Of a stretch of 64,000 nt of DNA, positions 53,853 through 64,000 are shown piece by piece. The position numbers and the translations under genes were made by a program. The notes under the pieces are model-generated. The model was not told the DNA's origin. It saw only the letters and a list, made by a program, of their open reading frames with translations, and made no database searches. How positions within the stretch are numbered: the first letter of the stretch is position 1; each line of letters opens with the position of its first letter. The stretch comes from Lineus longissimus (Eukaryota; Nemertea; Pilidiophora; Heteronemertea; Lineidae). The stretch covers positions 12,900,501 through 12,964,500 of the forward strand of contig NC_088311.1 of NCBI RefSeq assembly GCF_910592395.1. Reading direction: 5' to 3'.

Positions 53853-54590
53853 GGCCTGTGTACACTAGTAAAATATTAGCAACATTTTTACAACATTTCC
53901 AGTTGCAACAAATGTTGCAAAAATGTTGCGAAGTGTGTACAGAGCAAAACGCGTCTTACATTTACAACATGTTGTAAAATTGTTGTAAAATTGTTGCAAA
54001 TTAAATGTAATGCAATTCTTTGTTGCATGTTGTAAAAATGTTGCACTCTTCAGCCAATCAGAAATAGGATTTGCGTCATGTGATCTACCTGAGGTCATGT
54101 GACTTGAACAAGAAGCAGGTATAGCAACTCTCAAGTGAGTGTCTTGCTTCGTAGGGTGATGAAACCTTTTCTAGAAGTTTCATCCATTTGTAGGAAGTTT
54201 TTGTATGACGGCTTGTCAGTCAGCCGCAACTCCTTTAACAGGCAGTGGTATGCCCCATGATCCACCCTCATTTTGATCCAGGGCCTGGTCCATATTCTCT
54301 TTGGTTATTTCGCCGCCTCTTCCGTCTCTCAACAATGACAGCTAAAATTGCTGCAGAAGCACTCAAAACACATCTTCTCTCCTTGGAATCATCCATTTTC
54401 CCTCCAAAATACCTATTTCCCTTTGTTCCCACTAAAAAGTTTGCAACAATTTACCAACATGTTGTAAAAATGTTGCAAATTTGTTGCAATTTTGTTGCTA
54501 GTGTACACAGGGCCTTGAAGGGCTTGTTGCAAAATTGTTGTAAAAATGTTGGTAAAATGTTGCTAATATTTTACTAGTGTACACCCTGCT
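53853..54590. mobile_element. Non-autonomous TIR element rich in GTTGCAA/GTTGTAA motifs
   Basis: Left GTGTACACTAGTAAAATATTAGCAACATTTTTACAAC (53858-53894) is complemented by 54537-54584. A second, inner right end GCTAGTGTACACAGGGCC (54497-54514) matches the left edge including GGCC (53853-53862). Many TTGTAAAA/TTGCAA elements lie under each arm. No ORF is recognised. Confidence 0.65.
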
Positions 54591-55026
54591 TAAGTCAAGT
54601 GAAACCCTTACAAACCTTAGCAGAATGCCACCACCATTGAAATGTTGATAGCAAGTAAAAACTTTAAACAGATAAGACTTGATTTTTTTAACCAACTGCC
54701 ACATGCGGTTTTCTTTATTCAGTCAATTTTGAGGTAAGTATTACAGAATGAAATACTTGAATACTAAAATAGACTGGCTGTTCTGATGATTGCACTGGTG
54801 AACACCGAAGTCGATGGGATGTGCAAAGTCATAGCTCGATCCTCTCTCTTGGTCATCTGTGATGTGGTCACCAAATATGTTCAAATGCAGCTGCAGTAGT
54901 GCAGATCATTCCTGCAAAACATGATGAGGAGATAACATTTTAATTTTGATAGATAGCAAAGCTAGCCAAGTTTTATATCAAATACAAGGCCAACAACAAC
55001 TGATCAGGCGCTAGGGCCGAATGATC
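54591..55026. other. No feature seen
   Basis: Unique-looking sequence left of the Mutator-like element. Confidence 0.4.
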
Positions 55027-55061
55027 GGTATCCAGTCAGAACGGTCCCTGGCCAAAACGGC

Positions 55062-55141
55062 CCCGCTTTAAATAGAGTCAAAACGGCCCCGAGTCAAAAC
55101 GGCCCCGGGTCAAAACGGCCCTGGGTCAAAACGGCCCTTGG
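55062..55141. repeat. 17-bp minisatellite in the left MULE end
   Basis: GTCAAAACGGCCCCGAG-type units occur four times, three of them in immediate tandem after the copy that belongs to the terminal repeat. The right end has only two to three. Confidence 0.8.
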
Positions 55142-55559
55142 TAGTTCAGTGGTAGTAACATATCTGAACTAGATAACTGTTTTTACTCCGTGCGTGTAAC
55201 CAGTGGTAACGAGATAAGAAAGCAGATGTTATGCACTTTTAAAACTTAGAAGTTGCGTTATCTGGTTTTTGGCCTGTTCGCCCATATCATTGTTATTATT
55301 ATTAATCTTCTCTACATTATTCTCTATATGTAGGGCTAATGTAGGTCTACACCATCGAACTTTATTCAGGTCCGTGATCACACAGAAAAATATAAGATCA
55401 TTAATTAAGCAAGGGGAATTAATCAAGGCTACTTTTCGTGATATTTGCTGAGGTTCCTTTTACCTTTAACTTCTAGACATCTATTTTGTTCAATAATTTT
55501 ACATCTGACCAAATACATAGAGTGGAGAGGGATCGCACTGTCTCTTTAATCTTGTGACT

Positions 55560-55775
55560 GAGCTCATTGTGAACAGTGATCACATGCCAAAGGTGATGCG
55601 AATTCACTGTCTCTTTGATATTGCGGCTAATTAGAGCTAATTGCGAACACTAATCACATGCCAAAGGTGATGCGAATTCACTGTCTCTTTGATATTGCGG
55701 CTAATTAGAGCTAATTGCGAACACTAATTACATGCCAAAGGTGATGCGAATTCACTGTCTCTTTGATATTTCGAT
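55560..55775. repeat. 74-bp tandem repeat, three copies
   Basis: AATTCACTGTCTCTTTGATATT starts at 55601, 55675 and 55749. Each unit includes CACATGCCAAAGGTGATGCG and AATTAGAGCTAATTGCGAACAC. It lies ~200 bp upstream of the first coding frame of the MULE and may belong to its promoter. Confidence 0.9.
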
Positions 55776-55860
55776 TAACAATAAAGGAATGATTACTTAT
55801 TACAGACGGGACCTAATTCAAGAATGAGTACTGTTCATTTTATCATCTCGTCACGATGAC

Positions 55861-55868
55861 TATATAAA
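55861..55868 (+). promoter_or_regulatory. TATA-like box of the MULE gene
   Basis: TATATAAA at about 55861-55868, ~90 bp before the ATG at 55955, with a CAGTTTATTCC stretch between. Inferred from position. Confidence 0.35.
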
Positions 55869-55954
55869 CCCCCAGAATTCTCAAGATCTTCATCAGTTTA
55901 TTCCAAGACGTCATTGCTGCTACAACTCGACGCTACTTTCATCAACACCTTACT

Positions 55955-56131
55955 ATGACAGAAGAGGATCCCTGCATCTCCTGCCGCAAGCAAGTGAAGA
56001 GACGACAACATGGCCTCCAGTGCGAAGGATATGACCAGTGGCAACACCGAATCTGCAACACGGGTATCAGCCAGAAAGAGTACTGTGCCGCTGTCAAGCT
56101 GGGGCATGCGATCAGCTGGAGGTGCCACTAA
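55955..56131 (+). pseudogene. PHD-like zinc-finger N-terminus of the MULE protein
   Basis: A 58-residue frame from ATG 55955: CISC (Cys 7 and 10), QCEGYDQWQHRIC (Cys 23, His 31, Cys 34) and WRC at the end (Cys 57). This is the PHD-type pattern seen at the N-terminus of some invertebrate MULE transposases ('C.GC..WQHR.C.TGIS...Y'), but the fourth ligand is Tyr 26 instead of Cys and the last Cys is cut off by TAA at 56129-56131. It may have been the first exon of the transposase. Confidence 0.5.
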
Positions 56132-56230
56132 CGGTGTCAGGCAAGAAGTTACAGCCGCCTTAGTGTTGGGGAGCCCCAGGGCGAGAGCACACGATTGTCA
56201 CTGCAAAACACTTCCACGTTACAGGTCATC

Positions 56231-56737
56231 ATGAACGAATGGGCTGAAGATCACCAAGAAGTACTGGAAGACGACGAGCCACCACCAGACGTAGACCTAG
56301 ACCACGGCATGCCAAGTGAAGCAGAGCTACAGATGGCGGTCGACGAGTATATTGCCGAGCAGCACCAGGACGAGCCACCACCAGACGTAGACCTAGACCA
56401 CGGCATGCCAAGTGAAGCAGAGCTGCAGATGGTGGTCGACGAGTATATTGACCCCACCCTCGGCGAATTTGATATCCCATCCGTCCTTCAAGAGTCTTCA
56501 ATGCGAGAACCAGACCCATTGCCGTACGACAGAGCTGCAGCACCTGCACCGTACGAAATAATCCACAATGGCTCACAGAAAGGAAAAGAAAAGCTTGCTG
56601 ACAGTCATGGTTACCTATACACAGTAAAGGCCACGAAGAGACAGAACGGGAACCGGACCTGGAGATGTAGCGTGCGTAACAAGAATGTCTGGTGCAAGGC
56701 CACGGATCGGTCTGGCACCCGCATACCTCCACGATGA
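56231..56737 (+). pseudogene. MULE protein fragment with FLYWCH domain and duplicated acidic peptide
   Basis: The first ATG in the frame is at 56231. Near the N-terminus a ~29-residue acidic unit, DEPPPDVDLDHGMPSEAELQ, is present twice (56271-56357 and 56370-56450), a recent in-frame duplication. The C-terminal ~55 residues (SQKGKEKLADSHGYLY ... TWRCSVRNKNVWCKAT) match a FLYWCH zinc finger, a DNA-binding module common before MULE transposase domains. It ends at TGA 56735-56737 where another frame takes over. Confidence 0.7.
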
Positions 56738-57188
56738 CGTCACGCACCAACTCTGCAAAGAACTACTCGCTTTGCCTTACCTCCCACACGAACACATTCG
56801 CCCACTCTTTGAAAAGCTTGCAAAACGTGCAACAACAGAAACCCTGGCGACGCTCGTGGACCACATTCGTAGAAACTGGATTGAGACGACACAATGGACC
56901 CCTAAAACGTGGAGTGTCTTCAACCAACCCGTTCGCACTAACAACGACTGCGAGGGTTGGCACGGTGCCCTGAATCGACACGCACGTCGGGGAAATATCA
57001 CGTTCTACGTCTTGGTGAAGCTTCTCCACGAACAAGCAAGTCTCGTCGGGATCCAAGTCCGTCTTGTGCGTGCCGCCAAACTGAAACGTAGGCAACGAGC
57101 CCAATACCGCCAAATCGAGGGAAAACTCTTCGCAGTTTGGGAGGATTACATCAAAGGACGTAAAACGGTCAAATGGAATGTGCTTTGA
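56700..57188 (+). pseudogene. MULE transposase C-terminal region
   Basis: The frame 56685-57188 reads LCKELLALPYLPHEHIRPLFEKLAK, LVDHIRRNWIETTQW and VRTNNDCEGWHGALNRHARRGNITFY. The 'R(T)NN..EG(W)H..LN' block is the signature after the catalytic core of MULE-type transposases. The DDE core that should precede it is absent: coding goes from FLYWCH to this block with no room for ~200 residues. TGA 57186-57188 looks natural, as AATAAA lies at about 57251 (GGTAATAAAAAC). Confidence 0.75.
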
Positions 57189-57832
57189 ACTTTTTCATGC
57201 GCTTGCTCTAGACTCTGTCGTCTAAGTCATGGAATGATGGTTACATTTTGGTAATAAAAACATATTGTTTTAAGATAACAAGTGCATATGAACAAGTGTG
57301 ATATGGTTTTATTCTCTGCCTGTATTTTATATGTTTTGATTTGATTTGATGAACTGTAACAGTGACGACTGTATGTAAATGTTATCATTACCGGTATAAT
57401 TGATAATAAACTACTAAGTATGAGTTAAAACGAAACAGGTATTCCGTATTGATTTGTCTTCAATTTGACTATGAATGATGATGCAATTCATGACTGCATG
57501 CCGACTAACCGGCGGTTCATATAGATCCTAGTCTTCTCATTTCTCATTTCTTTCTCATTTAGAAGTATGGATATACGACGGTTGATTGGCATGCATGACT
57601 GTGGCCCAGACAAAAAGCCCCTCGATCTACTAAGTACTTCTGAATAAACATTGCCAAGCATGCAAACAGTACTAAGAATGAAGACTACAAATTCTTGAGG
57701 TCTAGATCACAGGATCGAAGTTCCCACCCCTAAAAATACTTATCCCTAAACCGCCTCAACTATACACTCAACTATACCCGCCCACTTCACACGATACCCT
57801 ACACTCTCCGATTCCACTCTCCGACGCTATAG
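57189..57832. other. 3' part of the MULE, non-coding
   Basis: AATAAA near 57251 and again near 57403. No ORF. It leads to the right terminal repeat (57833-57912). Confidence 0.45.
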
Positions 57833-58140
57833 GTGCCCATTTGACCCGGGGCCGTTTTGACTCTATTAAAGCGGGGGCCGTTTTGACCAGGGGCCGTTCT
57901 GACTGGTAAGCTAATGATCAAGGAAGTTCATTGAGAATACATTGTGATAAGAGTGATGAATCGGCCCCATTTGAAGCATTGTGCTATGTACAGTGTGCAT
58001 GTGTCAGTGTGTATCAGCTATCGCATTTATTGTTTGTTGACATTTCAAATCGCCGGAATCGATCCTCAATTACACTGTTTATGTACATTGGCAACCTTAC
58101 CCGATGATATCAGAACGATGTTTATTATTGTCTTGTTTAT

Positions 58141-58174
58141 TAGACCATATCCACAACTCCGTGGATATGGTCTA
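58141..58174. repeat. 34-bp palindrome
   Basis: TAGACCATATCCAC-aactcc-GTGGATATGGTCTA, a perfect 14-bp stem. GACCATATCC also occurs in the ends of the element at 59758-60329. It may be the 5' hairpin of another repeat family. Confidence 0.85.
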
Positions 58175-59757
58175 TTGTTTTTACTGAGCCGATCGCCAGG
58201 ACCCGAGGGATGTGGTTTTCGACAGGTATCTCCGAAACTGCCGCACGGAACGACCTGAAATTTGGTTAGGTTACGTTTCATAACCTGCTAACGAACAACG
58301 TGTACTTTATTTTTGCAGCCGTTGCTTACTTTTTTAGTTTTCGGGTGATTTTTGATGAAAATCGCCGGTTCTGAACCGTTCCGGTAATAGCACTGCCTCC
58401 CGCGTTTTTACCAATTAGGCAAGTTGCTCAACGTTGATCTGTCCCGACCTGAACAGGTGGGAGGATACCCGCTACATGGAAGAGCCAACAGACATTTCGT
58501 CTACGCATTCTAGACTGGGTGAGTGTGATTTTTTCGTGATTGTAATCGCCCTCAAATTTGTGTTGAAACACTGCATCAGACAAAATTAACTCATCAGAGG
58601 TCAAGAAAAGGATCTTAAGAATATATATTCGCTGTTAGTTTGGGTGATTATAGGGAGCACGTCCATCTTTTGAGGCAAACTTGTCATCCGAAAGTTTCCA
58701 GATCCCCGTAATGGCGGATATACATTCATCAAAAAAATTACGAATTCGGGCAAGTTTCATCAAACTGTGCGCCTTAAACTCCTAAGAATGTCTGAAAATC
58801 ACCCAGACTCTACACATGAGATATACCTTCACTGAAAATAATTGCTAAAACCTCGCTTAACGTGTCGCGAGTGCTGAAAGCAACAGTTTTGGAGATCGTT
58901 TTTCTGTACATTCTGCTCACTCCTGTAGAAATGTACAGTAAAGCACGTATACACGTGCAGTGTAAATGGACACACGAATGTACACACCTTCTGAAAATAT
59001 TGGTCAGCAAAGGTGATAATTAGTGTTTGTTCTGAATTATGACAATGAAATTCATAGACTATTAGCAGGTAGTCAGTGTCTGTTGGTCTGAATAATGAAT
59101 GATAAAACTTCTGGTGAAGTTAAAATATTTCCTCGCTCTGTTTTACAGCCTGACGCAGTGACGGGGATGATCAGCATCTGTTCTGTTCTGCGACCGCATC
59201 AGTCACGGATATAGGAGCCTTGACCACGAGGAGCTGATGAGGCAAAGTCGTATAACCGTCTTAACCTTGACATCGGTGCAGTGCTGAATTTGCCGTCCGA
59301 AGACTAACCAGTATAATATTCCAGCCGTATTTCGTTCTTTTCACTGTAATACTTTTACTTCAAAAAGACTGAATAAATAAACCTACTGTGGCAGTTAGTT
59401 TAAAAAGATATTATTGCATTTTACGTTTTTACTCTTAGTGCTGATCGGTCATACCCCTTGGGCCTGGCCGTAATCTTGCATACTGGTTGTCTCGATGCCG
59501 TATGCTATGACCATGTATATATCTACTGGACTGGTTTGTTGCACCATGTCGAAGGAATTTTATGTAGAGATCAAGACACTTCCCTCACATCACAATCTAC
59601 ACCTCAAAAGAATGGTTGTAAAAATCCTTGCCATGATTCCCGGTTGCCCCTATGTTGTGACCATGCATGCATCAATGGCCTGGGATGTTGCAACCTACAC
59701 TTCAAAGGAATGCGAAGTCTAAATCACATTTATTTTTTGTCCCCAGGTTGTGACTTT
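58175..59757. other. No gene supported
   Basis: Short unrecognised frames (58810-59010 minus, 59458-59790 plus) only. Confidence 0.4.
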
Positions 59758-60329
59758 CCTAACAGCAATTGCAGACCATATCCCTGGTGATAGTGTTTTG
59801 TCATCTTAAAAATGGGCACCAGGACAAAGCACCAAAAACCTGCCACTTAAGATCAGATCAGAAGTTACCTACGTGGTGCCAGTACCCACAAGTGCATGAT
59901 TGACACCTAGATCATTTGAAGAAAAAATTGGCAGCAGAACCATGTGTGCATGGAGGGAGGTATTATAATATAAATACTGTGGAGACGCAATGTATTATTG
60001 GTCGTCCCAACATTGGGAGCTTTCATCCCCACCAGCCATATCAGATGGCCAACTGGTTTCCCTCACTCGACCAGAAAACTCATCAAAAGATACGAAAGAT
60101 GTTGAGATTTAGATTACATTTGCTTGTTGTCTGCTGGATTCTGACCATCCATATGCTGAGTTGTTGCAGTCCCAGAACCATCGCTAATTCTAGTATTTAT
60201 GATGCACCTACTGTCACAACCTAATTCAGCTGGTTATTCAGGTTATCTGGTTATATCCTGGTGCAAACCTAATTTCTCAACATGACAAAATACTTTCACC
60301 AGGGATATGGTCTGCAATTTGCTGTTAGG
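59758..60329. mobile_element. 572-bp non-autonomous TIR element
   Basis: Ends of ~45 bp: CCTAACAGCAATTGCAGACCATATCCCTGGTGA (59758-59802) and the complement of CCTAACAGCAAATTGCAGACC... (60284-60329), with three or four mismatches. The 102-codon frame inside (59916-60224) has no recognised motif. No clear target duplication. Confidence 0.7.
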
Positions 60330-60889
60330 CGAATTGCCCAATACTAGTTCACATTAGTTCTGCTATGTGACAAGAGTTATTTGTTGAGTAATCCATGATT
60401 TAAAGCCGGACTTTGACATCGTTTCTCAGACCAAGCTGCATTTCGCAGATCGTTTTCAACGATCGTCGACGAACTATTTCAAATTAATCACATCCAATTA
60501 AACAATCCAAGCCTTCCCTAATGTCATCAACATGCAATAACACAAGCAGCCAAATATTATCGGCTATGAAATTGTGCATAATGAGAACTTACCTCCGAAT
60601 TGACAGAACGCGATCTATTCCATAGCATGGTCTCCTTACGTCTGAACTGCGCGACTCCGAGACGTGACGTTCGCTGCACGTGGGATAACTCGCGCGAAAT
60701 TTAAAATGCTCTTCTTGGGGGGTGCTCACTAAATTGTGCCAGTAACACCACCTGGTGAGAAATTCATGAACCACGCCTATTGATAATGAAGAGAAAGCTT
60801 TGCTCTATAAGATTGGATTTGATTCATGATCCCCAACTTAAAGAATTAGGAGAAATCAGCTGCTGGAAAAGTTTTTGGAAAATTTCCCT
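60330..60889. other. No gene supported
   Basis: Unique-looking. Nothing recognised. Confidence 0.4.
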
Positions 60890-61026
60890 CGGTGTCACCT
60901 AGTGGCCAAACCGCTTATCCTGCCGGACCCACATTTGGTCTATTCAGGAGTCCTGAAGGGTCTCAACGCCTCAGAGGGAAAATCTATCGCCTATCCGCAA
61001 TAGTTTTGAAACGTGCCTGTTTAACG

Positions 61027-61057
<31 letters not shown>

Positions 61058-61114
61058 GGACATTCATTCTACCATTTACTCATATGAATAGCTCAGCTTG
61101 TCAGCTGAGCTAAA
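60890..61114 (+). repeat. HINE-like repeat, 3' end with (GACA)n and hairpin
   Basis: GAAACGTGCC at about 61008, a (CAGA)n/GACGG run at 61028-61060 and a hairpin, TAGCTCAGCT-TGTC-AGCTGAGCTA (61089-61112), followed by A's. The same order as at 40.44-40.55 kb with a different hairpin sequence. Confidence 0.7.
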
Positions 61115-61157
61115 AATACATTTGGCAAATTCCCCCTATCCCAACCATACTTAGCTA

Positions 61158-61192
61158 ACAAATGAAATGGCCAGGGCCATTGTGCTCACCTG
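61158..61192 (+). repeat. HINE-like 5' end
   Basis: ATGGCCAGGGCCAT (61167-61180) then GCTCACCTG (61184-61192), the same as at 39441-39465. The body right after is diverged but starts alike (...GAAAT/GAGGAA...). Confidence 0.7.
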
Positions 61193-61616
61193 TCGATATG
61201 AAATGGAGAGTATGAGGAAGAACTTGTCATTGTTAGGGGTTAATCAAGCAATAGTTGTGGGATGGTGTGGTTTGTCTTGAAAAAGTGGAGTTAGTCGTAT
61301 TGTTTTCTGCGTGCACATGTTACTGACGTTGGAATAAGTGAATCGTTATTTGTGGGAGAAGCTGAGAGATGTTTTCTGGCCAATTAAGACGGGTTTACAT
61401 GTGTCTTAGCTATTCAGTGACTATTGAAAATTAACAGCGCATTTACATTTTGTAAAACCTGCTGTCATTGGCCGAAATTTCAAATGAGAAATGTTGAAAA
61501 ATATGATACAAGAACAATTGAAGCAAGGAATGCACAGTATAGAATATGATGTACTGAGTAACCGGGTAGCAGTTTGTATTCATTTTTGAGACAATAACAT
61601 AGTTACAAGACATCCC
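61193..61616. other. No gene supported
   Basis: Probably the diverged body of the repeat that begins at 61158. Nothing else is seen. Confidence 0.35.
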
Positions 61617-61618
61617 TA

Positions 61619-62139
61619 TAGTCGGATTCATAAGTAAATGTCACTGCCCTTTTGGGCCGCTGCGCAAAAACTACTGGGCCGATTTCTTCAAAGTTTGGTT
61701 TTTCTTGAATCTAATTTCGGGACCCAAGAGGATTTTCATATTTCAGTAACCATGGTTACGAAATAATTTTTTTGTATGTATTGGTGTACATTGACGTAGT
61801 GTATTGATTTTGACATTTTCTCCTCTGTACTGCTTATTTCTGGATGCATTTTGCTGAAATGTTCAGGTTAATTTTTTTTCGTGTGTATCTTTAAAGCTGC
61901 CAAGTTTCATTTAGAACTATCCATCAAAAAAATCGGGCCCTCCAGATTCCCCCAAAATGGCCAAAGGGCTCCAAAGTTGAAAATTTTTTTCTTTATAGTT
62001 TGCAAATCTCTAACCTGGAAATTGTGTTGGGTCCCGAAATTAGATTCAAGAAAAACCAAACTTTGAAGAAATCAGCCCAATAGTTTTTGCACAGCGACCC
62101 AAAAGGGCAGTCAGTGCCATTTACTTATGAATCCGACTA
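61619..62139. mobile_element. 521-bp TA-flanked MITE with ~109-bp terminal repeats
   Basis: TAGTCGGATTCATAAGTAAATG... (61619-61727) and its complement (62028-62139), about 95% alike, with TA on both sides (61617-61618, 62140-62141). The TA duplication suggests a Tc1/mariner-type source, but the TIR start is not the usual CAGT. No coding capacity. Confidence 0.8.
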
Positions 62140-62141
62140 TA

Positions 62142-63199
62142 GCCTAGGCCTAACTATAAAAGCACTGATGACAGCTGCGCTACACTTTCATCATTATCAT
62201 CATCTACTTTAGTCAACCAGCTCAGATGACCTTTCTTGGGGCAGTGATCGGTAACGGTGAACTCCTTCCGACCCAACAGGCAAATGTTTACATTCGTGTC
62301 TCCGTGTATCATGGATTCATGTGTATACTAACACCGTTGTTGTGTTGACACACTGACTGACTCTGACTGTGTACATTTCTACAGCGACGAAAAACGATCA
62401 CAAAAATGGTTCTTTTTAAGCACTCGTGACATGTTTACAAAAATTAAAGCAAGTGTTTTTTGTAGAGGTTTACCTAATGAGTAGCGTCTGGGTGATTATA
62501 AACCATTAACTTGTGTTTAAAAGCCCACATTGTAACGAAAGGTTCCGGCTTGACGCTAATCTCCAATGACGGCAGCCGCCATTTTGCCATACTCTCGAAA
62601 CTTTGGGATCGTCAAATGCAATGGAAATCACATAATTTCTGACACACACTGCTACAATTCATCATTTTATTGTTCTTTCACAGTATTATTACGCCACCCC
62701 GATTCGCAAGGCAGCTTGTACCAACTGGCTCTGCATTGACTATCCCCATTCCAAGCCGAAGAACAGTGTGACAAGTTTCTCATTTTACCTTCCAATGAAA
62801 GTCGAAATTTTCTAAAACAACCGGCAATGAGGACAAACTGATAATCTCAAACCAATCACAAGAATGTAATCAACACATACGACCTCATCCGAAGAGCGGA
62901 TGATTAAGTTTTAGCATTGACTCAAGGTGATTTAATTCCTTCTTCGTCTCGCTTCAAATTCATAAAATGGCTGTCTTCCATACTTGTAGTATGCAGATCT
63001 AGTGGCGCAGTACAACACTGCGCATCTTGGATACCCCGACGGATTGCCTCGAACCGCGAAATTCAAAACTGCTGGCAATGTGCCAACTGACATTTTTGCA
63101 CAATACCGCCACCTAGTGATATGAAACGAAATTAATCTTTTTAATATCGAAACCTCTATATCAGGCCGACCTCTAAAACTTCATTTCAAACTTCAATCT
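62142..63199. other. No gene supported
   Basis: No recognised frame or repeat. Confidence 0.4.
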
Positions 63200-63745
63200 G
63201 CTGGAATAAAGAAAATGGGCTTTTTTAACCTTGACCTACTTATACCTGAATAGTAGGTCACACTGACCTAAATCTGTGTCAACATGTAGAGATGCCCAAT
63301 AGGTGTCTACATATAAAATTTATAGAGTCTATGACCAATAGCAAAAAACGTGCCATGATCAAAGATATTTTAGAGTTCGACCTCTGTGACCTTGAAATGA
63401 AGGTCAAATCAAAAACCCGTGTGATATGTGATGTACCTTTATTAGATACACCCACCATAAAGTTTTCATCGCTCTAGCTTTAACCATAGCTTCAAAATGA
63501 CAAAAATAGGTTTTCAAAGAGCGTCCCCTATATGGCAGACCAGCAGTTAAATTGCGCTGATTTTCATTCTGAAGGAAGGTCTTGCCTAGGGGTACCCATA
63601 CACAAAGTATGAACTTTCTGGGTCAATCGGTTAAGAAACGTGCCACGATTTTGTCAAAAGTTAACGACGGACGACGACGACGCCGACGACAGACTCCAGA
63701 CGCCGCGGTATCGTTTTAGCTCACCTGACAGGTGAGCTAAAAAGA
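63200..63745 (+). repeat. HINE-like repeat copy with perfect 3' hairpin
   Basis: CACCTAGTGATATGAAACG lies just before it. Core motifs GACCTCTGTGACCTTGAAATGAAGGTCAAAT (about 63380) and GGTTAAGAAACGTGCCA (about 63630), then a GAC-rich run (63665-63705) and a hairpin, TTTTAGCTCACCTG-A-CAGGTGAGCTAAAA (63714-63742), a 14-bp perfect stem. Confidence 0.75.
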
Positions 63746-64000
63746 AAACCTTCTGTTGCAATTTGTTCTAGGTACACTCTTATTTTTACTGGACTAAGGT
63801 ATAACTTTCTGGAGTAATTAGGCATGTAGCACACAAAGATGGGCATATATTAGATTTTCCCAGCAGATTAACGATAACTTACTGAAATCTGCACACAAAA
63901 TATTTCTGTTCTACGGTAACTGATGTAGGACATAGTTATTCTTTTGTCATCAAGTAAACAACAAGAATAACTGACCTTGTCCCTATTTCAGGTAATGCAG
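63746..64000. other. No feature seen
   Basis: The end of the window. No ORF or repeat recognised. Confidence 0.4.

Larger units (their letters stand above)
55027..57912 (+). mobile_element. Mutator-like (MULE) DNA transposon, 2.9 kb, internally deleted
   Basis: Inverted ends: CCAGTCAGAACGGTCCCTGG... from 55032, and the complement of CCAGTCAGAACGGCCCCTGG... to 57906, about 55 bp each, containing AAAACGGCCCCG boxes. AATGATC flanks both sides (55020-55026 and 57913-57919), a 7-bp or slightly longer target duplication, near the 8-10 bp usual for MULEs. The interior encodes a PHD-like fragment, a FLYWCH fragment and the C-terminal part of a MULE transposase, while the DDE core between the last two is missing. 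Confidence 0.75.

Noticed and set aside
56229-56750. 173-codon minus ORF
   Set aside because: Antisense to the FLYWCH-containing frame, which has a clear domain.

Overview
This is animal nuclear DNA, most likely from a marine invertebrate. It is AT-rich and packed with nested retroelements and DNA transposons, and I see no rRNA, tRNA, CRISPR or operon-like organisation and no convincing host gene in 64 kb. Several repeat families have ~145-300 bp core tandem repeats, short GAC/ACGG microsatellites and a 3' hairpin. That resembles the 'pearl/CvA' and Helentron-associated (HINE) repeats described from bivalve molluscs, so a lophotrochozoan is my best guess, held loosely.

Layout. 163-2264: a two-ended DNA transposon of the PIF/Harbinger-ISL2EU type with a broken transposase; its right terminal repeat is interrupted by a 131-bp MITE with a TAA target duplication. 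2265-2775: tail of a non-LTR element (minus). 3230-3770: HINE-like repeat. 4729-7689 plus 23985-26110: one BEL/Pao retrotransposon (minus) split by a Ty3/gypsy insertion. 7690-23979: that insertion, two nearly identical gypsy bodies sharing a middle LTR (LTR-body-LTR-body-LTR) and flanked by a perfect 5-bp target duplication CTTGT. The Pao reading frame runs on across the duplicated site. 26480-33506: a second, divergent Pao element (plus), head to head with the first. 33507-37165: a non-LTR element (endonuclease and reverse transcriptase remnants) whose 5' part, with the adjacent Pao LTR, is tandemly duplicated (1375 bp, twice).

37190-42580: degenerate tandem repeats, another non-LTR tail and a long HINE-like block. 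42581-47422: a third gypsy element (minus) with 161-bp LTRs, nested in that repeat family. 48914-50150: a pearl-like element with six 145-bp units. 50260-51290: three local tandem arrays. 51971-52889: a TIR element with 4+4 inverted subterminal motifs. 53853-54590, 59758-60329 and 61619-62139: non-autonomous TIR elements. 55027-57912: a Mutator-like element with PHD-like and FLYWCH remnants. 60890-63745: more HINE-like copies.

The genes form no host pathway. They are Gag, protease, reverse transcriptase, RNase H and integrase modules of retroelements, and transposases of cut-and-paste elements, almost all carrying frameshifts, stops, deletions or altered catalytic residues. The strongest leads are the nested tandem gypsy array with its unequal LTRs and an extra membrane-anchored ORF, the hairpin-ended repeat families that share one terminal design, and the 919-bp element with paired subterminal motif clusters.
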